Translations under genes and position numbers: made by a program
DNA from: Bacteroidota bacterium
GTDB lineage: Bacteria > Bacteroidota > Bacteroidia > UBA4408
Assembly: GCA_016718805.1 (NCBI GenBank)
Contig: JADKCP010000001.1
Span: forward strand, 310,001-374,000
DNA length: 64,000 nucleotides
Direction: 5' to 3'
Notes under the pieces: model-generated
Seen by the model: only the letters and a program-made list of their open reading frames with translations
The model's database searches: none
What the model was told of the DNA's origin: nothing
In this document: one piece after another, positions 45,416-54,200 of the stretch
How the letters are laid out: each line of letters opens with the position of its first letter
Position numbering within the stretch: the first letter of the stretch is position 1

Positions 45416-46207
45416 TTATAAACTTGCTGTACGTCCTCCGTCTACAGGAACATTTATTCCGTTGATATACGCTGCTGCCGGGCTTGCCAAAAAGGCAACC
45501 GCATTCGCAATTTCGAAAGGTTCGGCATACCTGCCGGCTGGAATTTCGGCCACCATTTCCTTTTTCAACTCATCAACACTTCTCCCGGTTTTTTCAGATT
45601 TGGCTTTGTTTAAATTTACCAATCGCTGCGTATTGGTTGCTCCCGGCAAAACATTATTTACTGTAATTCCAAATGCACCAAGTTCGAGCGACATGGTTTT
45701 TGCCCAGTTAGCAACTGCTCCTCGAATAGTGTTTGATACGCCAAGTCCTTTTAATGGTTGTTTTACGGAAGTAGATATAATGTTGATGATACGGCCATAT
45801 CCGGCATTTTTCATTCCCTCCACCAGTGCTTGTACCAATAGGTGATTGCAAATTAAGTGAGCCGAAAAAGTTGCAGTAAACTCGTCAACGCCGGCAGTTA
45901 CAATAGGCCCACCTTGTGGACCACCGGTATTGTTTACCAATATATGAACTGTTTCACGGTTATTTCCAAAACGATGTTCAACAGCGCTTTTTAGCGAAGT
46001 AGGGTTTGAAAAATCGGCACAAATATAATCGTGTGCCTGACCATTCGTACTTGGTAATTCGGCACAAACTTTTTTAAGTGCTTCTTCATTTCGCGCAAGT
46101 AAAGTAACAGAAGCTCCCAGCAAGGCCAGTTCTATAGCTGCTGCTTTTCCAATTCCTTGTGTGCTTCCGCATACCAATGCACGTTTACCGCTGAGATTTA
46201 AATCCAT
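45416..46207 (-). CDS. SDR family oxidoreductase lacking the canonical YxxxK
   Basis: 263 residues from the ATG at 46207; an upstream TTG lies inside the promoter box. The cofactor loop GSTQGIGKAAA and the NNTGG segment (VNNTGGPQGGP) are those of a short-chain dehydrogenase/reductase, followed by the serine-bearing INIISTS. Where the catalytic Tyr-x3-Lys should stand, the sequence reads GVSNTIRGAVANW, without either residue. The end GINVPVDGGRT is typical. It is divergent from the 3-hydroxyanthranilate dioxygenase gene, and the same pairing is known to me from other Bacteroidota, so a role beside the kynurenine pathway is plausible. It is convergent with the radical SAM gene, with one base between stops. 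Confidence 0.85.
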   Translation of the reverse strand: MDLNLSGKRALVCGSTQGIGKAAAIELALLGASVTLLARNEEALKKVCAELPSTNGQAHDYICADFSNPTSLKSAVEHRFGNNRETVHILVNNTGGPQGGPIVTAGVDEFTATFSAHLICNHLLVQALVEGMKNAGYGRIINIISTSVKQPLKGLGVSNTIRGAVANWAKTMSLELGAFGITVNNVLPGATNTQRLVNLNKAKSEKTGRSVDELKKEMVAEIPAGRYAEPFEIANAVAFLASPAAAYINGINVPVDGGRTASL

Positions 46208-46231
46208 AATTTTGAGGTTAATTTGGCTATT

Positions 46232-46239
46232 CAAACATA
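46232..46239 (-). promoter_or_regulatory. -7 box TATGTTTG of the SDR gene
   Basis: Minus-strand match to TAnnTTTG, 24 nt before the ATG at 46207. It overlaps the TTG at 46234, which decides the start codon. A TTTG lies 25 nt upstream, a little far for a -33 element. Confidence 0.55.
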
Positions 46240-46278
46240 AAACATTTTCTTTACCTTAGAAATTCAAATCAAATAAAT

Positions 46279-46806
46279 ATGGCAATTTCACAACCCCTCA
46301 ACATTAAAAAATGGATCGACGAAAATCGTCATCTTTTGAAACCACCGGTAGGCAACAAGATGGTGTACACCGGCAATAAAGACTTTATCGTTATGGTGGT
46401 AGGTGGACCTAACTCCCGCAAAGATTATCATTACGAAGATGGTGAAGAATTATTTTATCAACTCGAAGGTGATATTGTGGTAAAAACAATACAGGATGGG
46501 AAAAACGTGGATGTGCATATTAAGGAAGGCGAAATGTTTTTGCTGCCGCCACACATTCCGCATTCTCCACAAAGGGGAGCTGGAACAATTGGATTGGTAA
46601 TAGAGCGTAACCGTGATGAAAAGGAAATTGATTCCTGTTTGTGGTACTGTGAAAAATGTGCAAATAAATTACATGAAGCCACGTTTCATCTAAGCGATAT
46701 AGTAGCTCAATTGCCAAAAGTGATGGATGCTTTTTATGCCGACTTAAATTTACGTACCTGCACAAAATGCGGCTACGTTATGGAACCACCCCAAAAGCTT
46801 AGTTAA
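46279..46806 (+). CDS. nbaC: 3-hydroxyanthranilate 3,4-dioxygenase
   Basis: 175 residues. It opens the ring of 3-hydroxyanthranilate to 2-amino-3-carboxymuconate-6-semialdehyde (ACMS). All key residues are in place: iron ligands His51, Glu57 and His95, and substrate arginines Arg47 and Arg99. A C-terminal rubredoxin-like site (Cys124, Cys127, Cys161, Cys164) is the form seen in bacterial and fungal enzymes. ACMS can be turned to quinolinate for NAD or removed by ACMS decarboxylase. The decarboxylase gene follows after 51 bp, so degradation is favoured. Confidence 0.96.
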   Translation: MAISQPLNIKKWIDENRHLLKPPVGNKMVYTGNKDFIVMVVGGPNSRKDYHYEDGEELFYQLEGDIVVKTIQDGKNVDVHIKEGEMFLLPPHIPHSPQRGAGTIGLVIERNRDEKEIDSCLWYCEKCANKLHEATFHLSDIVAQLPKVMDAFYADLNLRTCTKCGYVMEPPQKLS

Positions 46807-46857
46807 CTAGTTAATTCAAATTGTTGATTTTAGTATTGCAAAACCCTAAGCAAATTT

Positions 46858-47871
46858 ATGAACCATCTTTGCATTGATATTCACACGCATATTTTGCCGG
46901 AGCATATTCCAAACTGGAAGAAAAAGTTCGGCTATGGCGGATTTATTCACCTTGAGCATCATAAACCATGTTGCGCAAGAATGATGCAGGATGATAAATT
47001 TTTTAGAGAAGTTGAAGACAATTGTTGGAGTGCCGAAAAACGTATGCAGGAGTGCGATCAGCATCAGGTGCATGTGCAGGTTTTAAGCACAGTTCCAGTA
47101 ATGTTTAGTTACTGGGCAAAAGCACAGGATTGCCTTGAACTATCGATGTTTTTAAACGATCACATTGCCGAAATCGTGCAACGATATCCAAAGCGATTTA
47201 TTGGATTGGGAACCCTGCCTTTGCAAGCGCCCGATTTGGCTATTAAAGAGCTGGAGCGCTGCAAAAAAATTGGTTTGGTGGGAGTGCAAATTGGCTCGCA
47301 TGTGAATGAATGGAATTTGAACGATCCTAATTTGTTTCCTGTTTTTCAAGCTTGCGCAGAATTAGGAATGTCGGTATTTGTGCATCCTTGGGAAATGATG
47401 GGCCAAGATAAAATGCAACGCTATTGGTTACCTTGGTTGGTTGGAATGCCTGCTGAAACTTCGTTGGCTATTTGTTCCATGATTTTTGGAGGAGTGTTTG
47501 AGCGTTTACCAAATTTGCGTGTTGCCTTTGCGCATGGAGGAGGGTCGTTTCCGGCTACCATTGGACGTATTGAGCACGGTTACCAATGCCGACCCGATTT
47601 GGTTGCAATTGACAATCCGGTGAATCCACGGAATTACCTTGGAAAATTTTATTTAGACTCATTGGTGCATGAACCTAAAATGCTCGAGTTTATTGTTGAT
47701 TTAGTAGGAGCTAACCGAGTTGCTTTAGGTTCAGATTATCCTTTCCCATTAGGTGAAAATGTGCCGGGTAGTTTAATCCGCGACATGAAATTTGATGCGG
47801 CTACAAAGGAATTATTGTTAAGCGGAACTGCACTCGAATGGCTGGATTTGAAGCGAGAAAAATTTGTTTAA
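46858..47871 (+). CDS. nbaD: 2-amino-3-carboxymuconate-6-semialdehyde decarboxylase (ACMSD)
   Basis: 337 residues, amidohydrolase fold. It decarboxylates ACMS to 2-aminomuconate semialdehyde, diverting it from quinolinate. The match to known ACMSDs is very close: IDIHTHILP (metal ligands His9, His11), FGYGGFIHLEHH, VLSTVPVMFSYWAKAQD, GLGTLPLQAP, VQIGSHVNEWNLND, VHPWEMM, FAHGGGSFPATIGRIEHG and LGSDYPFPLGE. It is presumably co-transcribed with the dioxygenase. The rest of the pathway (kynureninase, kynurenine monooxygenase, aminomuconate dehydrogenase) is not in this window. Confidence 0.95.
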   Translation: MNHLCIDIHTHILPEHIPNWKKKFGYGGFIHLEHHKPCCARMMQDDKFFREVEDNCWSAEKRMQECDQHQVHVQVLSTVPVMFSYWAKAQDCLELSMFLNDHIAEIVQRYPKRFIGLGTLPLQAPDLAIKELERCKKIGLVGVQIGSHVNEWNLNDPNLFPVFQACAELGMSVFVHPWEMMGQDKMQRYWLPWLVGMPAETSLAICSMIFGGVFERLPNLRVAFAHGGGSFPATIGRIEHGYQCRPDLVAIDNPVNPRNYLGKFYLDSLVHEPKMLEFIVDLVGANRVALGSDYPFPLGENVPGSLIRDMKFDAATKELLLSGTALEWLDLKREKFV

Positions 47872-48915
47872 CTAAACAGATTTAGCTTTTTTTAGAGTAA
47901 ACGAAAATACCGAACCGGCTCCTTCAGTACTAATAACCTGTATGCTTTGTGCATGAGCTTCAATAATGTGTTTCACAATAGCAAGACCTAAACCGGTGCC
48001 TCCTTCGCTGCGGCTTCTACCTTTATCAACTCTGTAAAATCGTTCAAAAACCCGCTCGCTATCATGCTTTGGAATTCCAATACCGTTGTCGGCAATTTCA
48101 ACTAAAATGGTATCTCCAATATCGCTGGTTTTTGCAATGGTTTCGCCTCCATCTTTGCCGTATTTTATGGAGTTTACAATTAGATTGGTAAGTACCTGTC
48201 GGATTCTGAATTTATCGGCCATCACCCATAATGGTTTATTTTCGAGAAACACCGAATTTAATTTTATGTTTCGTTTTCCGGCGCGCATTTCCTGCGATTC
48301 AAACACATCTTTTATTAATCCGTTCAAATCAAACTTATCAATTTCCAATTGCAATTCACCGCTTTCGAGTTGGGTTATTGCTTCCAAATCTTCAACAATT
48401 GAAATCATGCGTTCAACACTTTTCTCGGCACGTTCCAGGTAATTTCGGTTGATGTTGGGATCTTCTAATCCTCCGTCAAGCAAGGTTAAAACGTATCCTT
48501 GAATATTAAAAATGGGTGTTTTTAGCTCGTGCGAAACATTGCCCAAATATTCCTTTCTATACACTTCAAGTTTTTTAAGGCGTTCAGTTTCATCGCGTCT
48601 TTCCTGGGCCCATATCTCAACTTCTTGCTTTGTTTTTTCTAAAAAGTCATCGTTTATTTTAGCCTCTTTTGTTACATCATCTTTTTCATTTACATTAAAA
48701 TGATGAATGGTAAAGTAAATTTCTTTCAGCTTTTTATTAATAAATAATTGAAAAAATCCCCAAATTCCAAGGAGCAACAACAAGAAGCTAAAAGCCAACA
48801 CCAAGGTGAGATTGCTGCTATTGGTATAATTAAATAGGTACCCAAAAATGAAAATTAGCAGGGTACAAACAAGTGCAGTAAGCAGCGAAAATTTTAAGGA
48901 TAGACCAAAACGCAT
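47872..48915 (-). CDS. Sensor histidine kinase, PhoR-like
   Basis: 347 residues. Two transmembrane segments (~8-28 and ~36-58) lie with almost no periplasmic loop between them. The HisKA motif LGNVSHELKTP has the phospho-acceptor His129. The HATPase has N, G1 and G2 boxes (LIVNSIKYG, IADNGIGIP, GGTGLGLAIVKHI). There is no PAS domain. The tiny loop suggests it senses a membrane partner or a signal inside the membrane rather than a periplasmic ligand. It forms an operon with the response regulator upstream (9-bp gap). The stop abuts the ACMSD stop. Confidence 0.92.
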   Translation of the reverse strand: MRFGLSLKFSLLTALVCTLLIFIFGYLFNYTNSSNLTLVLAFSFLLLLLGIWGFFQLFINKKLKEIYFTIHHFNVNEKDDVTKEAKINDDFLEKTKQEVEIWAQERRDETERLKKLEVYRKEYLGNVSHELKTPIFNIQGYVLTLLDGGLEDPNINRNYLERAEKSVERMISIVEDLEAITQLESGELQLEIDKFDLNGLIKDVFESQEMRAGKRNIKLNSVFLENKPLWVMADKFRIRQVLTNLIVNSIKYGKDGGETIAKTSDIGDTILVEIADNGIGIPKHDSERVFERFYRVDKGRSRSEGGTGLGLAIVKHIIEAHAQSIQVISTEGAGSVFSFTLKKAKSV

Positions 48916-48924
48916 GCTTCAAAA

Positions 48925-49608
48925 TTAGAAATCAAATTTATATCCTACACCTTTTACAGTTTTAATATAGGTATCGCCTAATTTTTCGCGTAATTTTCGA
49001 ATGTGTACATCAATGGTTCTATCGCCTACAACTACATCATCGCCCCATACTTGCGATAAAATATGTTCGCGCGTAAATACTTTTCCGGGTTTTGATGAAA
49101 GCAATGCGAGTAATTCAAATTCTTTTTTTGGAAGGTAAATTTTTTCTCCGTCCTTTTCTATGCAGTATTGTTCGCGGTCAATCACAATTCCACCCAAATG
49201 CAAATTTTCAACTGCCGGGGCCAGGTTTCGATTTCTACGCAACAGGGCTTTAATTCGGCTTATTAGAACGCGTGGTTTAATGGGCTTGCTAATATAATCG
49301 TCCGCCCCAACTTCAAATCCTGCGATTTGCGAATAATCTTCATTACGTGCTGTTAGAAAAGCGATTATTACTTGTTGCAATTCGCTGTTTTCGCGCAACT
49401 GATTGCAGGTTTCAACACCATCCATACCCGGCATCATTACATCGAGTAAAATAAGTTGTGGTTTTTCTTGTAAAGCAATCTCAACGGCCTGTTTTCCGTT
49501 ATCTGCGGTTAGTACCCGGTAGCCTTCTTTGCGCAAATTATAACTCAAAAATTCAAGAATATCCGTATCGTCATCTACCAGTAATATTGTTTGACCTTCT
49601 GTAGCCAT
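48925..49608 (-). CDS. OmpR/PhoB-family response regulator
   Basis: 227 residues. The receiver domain has the acidic pocket VDDDTD and phospho-acceptor Asp56 in LILLDVMMPG. The winged-helix effector domain is marked by KEFELLALLSSKPGKVFT, VVGDRTIDVHIRKLREKLG and IKTVKGVGYKF. It pairs with the kinase gene directly downstream. Closest in type to PhoB/PhoP regulators of Bacteroidota; whether it responds to phosphate is not shown. A dyad at 49668-49686 may be its own binding site. Confidence 0.93.
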   Translation of the reverse strand: MATEGQTILLVDDDTDILEFLSYNLRKEGYRVLTADNGKQAVEIALQEKPQLILLDVMMPGMDGVETCNQLRENSELQQVIIAFLTARNEDYSQIAGFEVGADDYISKPIKPRVLISRIKALLRRNRNLAPAVENLHLGGIVIDREQYCIEKDGEKIYLPKKEFELLALLSSKPGKVFTREHILSQVWGDDVVVGDRTIDVHIRKLREKLGDTYIKTVKGVGYKFDF

Positions 49609-49667
49609 GTGCTTAATTTATTTCTGTGCAAATTTCACTATTGCGTTAGTGAAGGGTATTGTTGCAA

Positions 49668-49686
49668 TGTTAAGAAATCATTAACA
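49668..49686 (-). promoter_or_regulatory. Dyad TGTTAA-N7-TTAACA upstream of the two-component operon
   Basis: Perfect 6-bp arms (49668-49673, 49681-49686) with a 7-nt spacer, 60 nt upstream of the response regulator ATG. No TAnnTTTG box was found here. A binding site for the regulator itself is possible. Confidence 0.35.
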
Positions 49687-49783
49687 ATAATTAAATTAGA
49701 ACTGCAGCCTTAGATTGAATATGCCTAATTTTTTAAAAATCTGTTCAGTTTTTTAAATAGTAATACCAAATACACACACCATA

Positions 49784-49928
49784 CACTGGCGCGCGCTTGT
49801 TGCGCACGACTTCTGTATGTTACAAAAATTATGCTTTGCGGAATCCTGAACTTATACTTTTCTGACATCCGTACAAAATTAAGATAGGTGTATTTAATAG
49901 CAAGTGCATTGGTCACGCCTTACAAGAT
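49784..49928. mobile_element. Decayed RAYT-derived palindromic element, copy 1 (MITE-like)
   Basis: The left end CACTGGCGCGCGCTTGTTGCG (first 20 bases matter; 49784-49810) is an imperfect version of the 27-bp terminal repeat of the element at 50455. The right end GTCACGCCTTACAAG (49912-49926) is its eroded inverse. Between them, 49839-49918 is ~95% identical to 50633-50712 and encodes, on the minus strand from 49868, only the first codons MSEKYKFR of a REP-associated transposase before the two ends are joined. It looks like an internally deleted copy. Confidence 0.7.
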
Positions 49929-49986
49929 TGACAGTATCAGTATGAAACATCGCAATTAGAATATAGAATTTTATTAACTTTACATC

Positions 49987-50184
49987 ATGAGCACAATTTT
50001 AATTAAAGCTGATAAATCAAATAACAAGATTCTTACAGAATTGGCCAAAAAGCTTGGTGGAAATGTTATTGACATAAGTGATGAAGCGTTTGAAGATTTA
50101 ATGCTTGGAAACTTAATAGATAAGTCCAAAACAGGTAAAACCGTTTCAAAAAGCATAATTTTGAAAAAGCTTCGTGGAAAATGA
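49987..50184 (+). CDS. Antitoxin of a RelE/ParE-type toxin-antitoxin pair
   Basis: 65 residues. The sequence (STILIKADKSNNKILTELAK, KTGKTVSKSIILKKLRGK) is of the short antitoxin kind often found before RelE/ParE toxins in Bacteroidota, with a basic C terminus. Its stop overlaps the toxin start (ATGA, 50181-50184), so the two are translationally coupled. A near-consensus -7 box TAACTTTA (49975-49982) ends four bases before the ATG. The pair is flanked on both sides by RAYT-derived elements. Confidence 0.75.
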   Translation: MSTILIKADKSNNKILTELAKKLGGNVIDISDEAFEDLMLGNLIDKSKTGKTVSKSIILKKLRGK

Positions 50185-50450
50185 TTGTTGAATTTGATAA
50201 GTCATTTGAGAAATCTATTGACAGGCTAAAAGATAAAACATTATTCCCAAAGATTGAGAAGTTTATAGCTTCACTTGAGAGCGTAAAAGCGCTTTCTGAA
50301 TTATCTAACGTAAAAAAACTATCCGGTTTTAAAACCTACTACAGATTTAGGTTAGGTGACTACAGAATAGGCTTCGAAAAGTTAAATGAGAATACTGTAA
50401 GACTCATTATTATTTGCCGAAGAAAAGACATCTATAAAGTCTTTCCGTAA
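50181..50450 (+). CDS. RelE/ParE-family toxin
   Basis: 89 residues, typical toxin size. It matches the RelE/ParE fold by its end FRLGDYRIGFEKLNEN then IIICRRKDIYKVFP, and by the opening VEFDKSFEKSIDRLKDK. RelE-type toxins cut mRNA in the ribosome, ParE-type toxins poison DNA gyrase; which applies cannot be told here. The basic and aromatic residues at the C terminus favour the RelE type. Overlaps the antitoxin gene by four bases. Confidence 0.85.
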   Translation: MIVEFDKSFEKSIDRLKDKTLFPKIEKFIASLESVKALSELSNVKKLSGFKTYYRFRLGDYRIGFEKLNENTVRLIIICRRKDIYKVFP

Positions 50451-50454
50451 GTCC

Positions 50455-50732
50455 CACTGGCGCAAGCTTGTAGCGCGTGACTATTGTGTTACGGATACAT
50501 CACCAGGAACAAAAATTAAATATAATCTATATTGTAATAGCTTAATGAGGTTAAAATAAATTCGCAGTACTCCTTTTTTGTAAAAACATCAAGCCAACCA
50601 ACAATGGTTGGTGTAACAAAATAAATACCTTCCGGATCCCTGAACTTATATTTTTCTGACATCCGTACAAAATTAAGATATGTGTATTTAATAGCAAGTG
50701 CATTGGTCACGCGCTACAAGCGCACGCCAGTG
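50455..50732. mobile_element. Decayed RAYT-derived palindromic element, copy 2
   Basis: Bounded by a 27-bp inverted repeat with 24 matches: left 50455-50481, right 50706-50732. Key parts are CACTGGCG at the outer ends and GCTTGTAGCGCGTGAC inside. Within each end GCGCT-TGT-AGCGC can fold into a hairpin on one strand, as in REP sequences mobilised by REP-associated tyrosine transposases. It holds the truncated transposase fragment at 50516-50662. Confidence 0.8.
50516..50662 (-). pseudogene. REP-associated tyrosine transposase (Y1/IS200-like), N-terminal fragment
   Basis: 48 codons from the ATG at 50662: MSEKYKFRDPEGIYFVTPTI (cut at 20), then VGWLDVFTKKEYCEF. This is the characteristic opening of Bacteroidota REP-associated transposases, which are normally about 180 residues; the HUH and tyrosine motifs are gone. 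The second copy at 49784-49928 keeps only the first eight or so codons. Confidence 0.85.
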
Positions 50733-50799
50733 TGGGAAGAGTGAGGAGAAATTTTTTGAAAAGAAAATTTGCGTTTCCATTTTTATTGATTAAAACACA

Positions 50800-50815
50800 C
50801 GAATCTGAAGATTCG
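50800..50815 (-). terminator. Hairpin after the RHS cluster (possible terminator or REP-like repeat)
   Basis: Perfect stem CGAATC-TGAA-GATTCG. On the minus strand it lies 37 nt past the stop of the small TPR-like gene and is followed by TGTGTTTT, a weak U-tract. It could also be another palindromic repeat unit, given the REP-type sequences next to it. Confidence 0.45.
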
Positions 50816-50851
50816 CGCGAGTGGGAGTGGTTTTTTTCTATCTTATAATTT

Positions 50852-51238
50852 TCACTTTTTCATTTCATTCTGTTTCGAAAGCTTATTATATCTAGTAAGA
50901 TAAGGAAGAGAAAGTTCATAATATTTTATTCCCTTTTCTGCGATTTTATTTTGCAACCTTTTATTATTAATATTATTTGTATCATTCAACTGAGACTGAT
51001 AATAAATCGCATAATTGTTATATAATGAGCCAAGTCCATAATTTGCTTGAATATCAAGAGAATCTTTCTCTAATATTTGTAAATACAATTTTTCAGCTTT
51101 TTTAAATAAATAATCATCTTTATATCCATCCAATTCAAAAGCAATATGCAAGTGTCTTGGTACACTAATATTCTGAGCACTTGAAATAGGAATCTTTATT
51201 AAATAAATCAACACTACTAAAAAAATTATATTTCTCAT
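50852..51238 (-). CDS. Small exported TPR-like protein downstream of the RHS gene; possible immunity protein
   Basis: 128 residues, not assigned to a family. A signal peptide (IIFLVVLIYLIKIPIS) ends before SAQN. The rest is helical and TPR-like (FKKAEKLYLQILEKDSLDIQ, YGLGSLYNNYAIYYQSQLN, AEKGIKYYELSLPYL). It begins five bases after the stop of the giant RHS gene, exactly where immunity genes sit in polymorphic toxin systems, and is probably co-transcribed with it. An alternative is a helper for the RHS protein in the periplasm. The function is inference from position only. Confidence 0.65.
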   Translation of the reverse strand: MRNIIFLVVLIYLIKIPISSAQNISVPRHLHIAFELDGYKDDYLFKKAEKLYLQILEKDSLDIQANYGLGSLYNNYAIYYQSQLNDTNNINNKRLQNKIAEKGIKYYELSLPYLTRYNKLSKQNEMKK

Positions 51239-51243
51239 TATAA

Positions 51244-54200
51244 TTAAAATTTGAAATTATTAATTCTAATACTTGGTAACAAAATTTTTACTGGATAATC
51301 AGTTGTATCTTCATCAGTCCAAGTTCCTTTTTCAGGATTTAAATATGGTAATTTTAAACTTTTCAAATAGTCTCTTTTATTAGGCACAGGAATTGAATAA
51401 TCTTCTAGTCCACGAATCATATCCTTCATATCATAGGCAGTTGAGTCCTTTTTTCTTACTTCATCCTGAGGATCAATATTCTGATTTTCCAACCCCCCAG
51501 GCGCCCCCTCACCCCCAGCAGACAAACTTTCTAAACTTGGTGCAGCAATGGCGGGAATGGAATTAGGTTTTTCTTTTATATTATCCAATCGCAATCCTCC
51601 GTCAAAATCAACACTTAATTTAAAGTCGCTACTAATTTCATTGTAAAAATCAATTGCTTCACCGGTATCTTCAAATTTTGTTACAGTACCATCAGCTTGG
51701 GTGACTACAATAAAAGTTTCTAATCCGGGAATGTGAACAGTACCTCCGGCACGAACAGCTGCAGCAAATTCTATATTACTGCAAGGTATACCATCAATAG
51801 CATGTCCGGTGTGAGCATTGTAGTTAAAACCAACATCATCAAATCCATCTTGTGTTGTCCAGCCATTAAAGCTAGTATTACTATAACTTAAAAACCGATA
51901 CCCCCCATACGCCCACCCACTAGGGTCAGTATATTTTAAAGGATTATTAAGAACATAACTGTAACCATTGTAGTTTTGTGTATTACTTGGGTTTTGCAAC
52001 AATTTATCGGGGCTCAAAAAGCGAGCAAGTACAGGATCGTACATGCGTCCGTTCATGTTTATTAGGGCAAATTCTTTTAGGTGTTCGTGCCCGGTGTAGC
52101 CGCGGTATAGCCAATTGGGGAGGTTCGGTATGTTGCTAGTGGTCCAGTCGGCAGGGTTGCGGGCATTGCCCCAGGCATCGAAACTTTGATTAAGTTTGTT
52201 TCCATTGTCGTCAACCAAGGTTGTTATACTAGCTAAGTTATCGGTATATAAATAGTGCATGTTGCCTTGGCTTGCACCATTTTGCTTCACGTACATAGCA
52301 GCCAATCCGGTGGGTGCGCTTATGTAGGTTATTTCATAAGCATTGGTGCCTTCAGTTGTTTTTTCATATCCGTCTAAATAAATTCGTTCACACAAGAGTG
52401 CGTTGCTCACAGCATCGCGCAATTGTGAGCGCTTGCGCTCATCGTTGGGTCCGTAGCTTAAGTTAAGTTTATAATTTGCTTCTTCAAGCGTCGCTATTTT
52501 ATCAAACGAGGTGTAGGTAATGTTTTGCAGTTCTTGTGAAATTAAATGGTTAGGATCTTCAACACCAATTACTGCATTTGGTTTAGCTCCATAATTATAG
52601 AGACCAAGCTCGGTCTTCGATTCAATATTGCCATTTGCAGTATAAGTTAGTTCACTTACAAGTGTATTGTTTAATGAAATAGTCTTTAATCTATCTAAAT
52701 TATCATAAGTAAAATCCTCTGTAAGATTATGCAAAACATCCTCCCTTTGAAGCATATTTCCATTACGCATATCAAAAGTATAGTTCATGTTTTGAATTCC
52801 GGTAGTTTTGTTTTCTTGCAAAAATCCAAAATTTGAATACAAGTTTTCAGATTGTGCATTAGTTCCGAGTGTAAATTTAGTAAATTGTCCTGATGCACTT
52901 ATATCGCCTAAACTCCAAATTGCCGCACCATTATCTGCCCTTTTAATTTTGGTAGTATATCCTTTAGTATCGTATTCATATTCTACAGCAAAACCACCTG
53001 GATAGGTTAATTTTTGTAAACGATTTTCAGCATTGTATTCGAGCAAAGATGTATAAAATTGATTGTATACTTCTTCCACTTTTTTTACCGGACGGTTTAA
53101 CGCATCGTACTCATAGCTTACTTTATTGCCATTGGGAGCTGTAATGGATAAAGGTTGGTTAATACCATTACCACTTGAAACATATTGATAATTATAAATT
53201 CCTTCGGGGCTGTTTTTAAATAACAATTTTCCTGTTATAGGATCATACGAAAACGACCAATTTTGATTTTTTGCATCCTTTACTGTAGTTGGTTGGCCGT
53301 AGGCATTGTAGGTAGTTTCAACTGTTCCACTATTTAAGTCAGTTGCTTTTGTTAACCTTCCCCAGGTATATTCATAACTTTTAACCAATCCGGTTCCGGC
53401 TAAATGTGTCGATTTTAAATTACCATCACTGTAATACTCATAGCTTAATTTTGTTTGTTCATGATCTAAGGTTTCAATTAGTGCACCACTTGCATCTTGT
53501 AATTGAGTTTTAGTTTTACCATCAGGGCCTGTAACTTTGGTTTTAGAAATGCCGTTGCCGGGATAACTGTATTCAAAAGTAGTTTCAAGTGGATCTACAA
53601 CAACTCCATCATCAGCGGTAGTTTTTTGAACACGATTAAAATTATCAAAAGTCGTGTGGTTAAAAACAATTTTAGAAACAGAAGAATTAGTAAGCATATC
53701 TATATCGTAGGGCGATGTTGCATCGCAAATTCTACCATGCGAATCATATTTTTGTGCTGAAAAAATAGTTTTACCAAATCCCTCTTCTTGCGAAAAAATT
53801 TGTCGGCCAAAGGAGTCAAAAAACACTTTTGAAGAAGGTGCACCTGTGCTTTTTGATTCAACATAAAATAATGCGCGGGAAGCAACATCAAAAGGATGCA
53901 AGGGGTCAACTTCATTAGGAGATACAAATTTCATTGTAGCGGTTGTGACAGAATGATCCGGACTAATGCTTTTCAATTCTCTACCATAACCATCATAGAA
54001 AATTTCGGAAACAAGCCCGTCTACTCCTTTGCTCCAAATTGATTTCCCCCAACGAGGGTCAAGTTTTGTATAACTCGATTGACCTAAAAAATTGACCGAC
54101 TCAACTACAAATCTGCTTTTAGAATCGTAAATAAAACTAGCTGTTTGTGTTGGTAAACCGGCTGATAGCACACTTGTACTGAGCAATATTCCGGTTTGTG

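Noticed and set aside
49725..49916. 63-codon frame on the minus strand as a gene
   Set aside because: It begins with the transposase start MSEKYKFR but runs through the palindromic end of the decayed element; it is debris.
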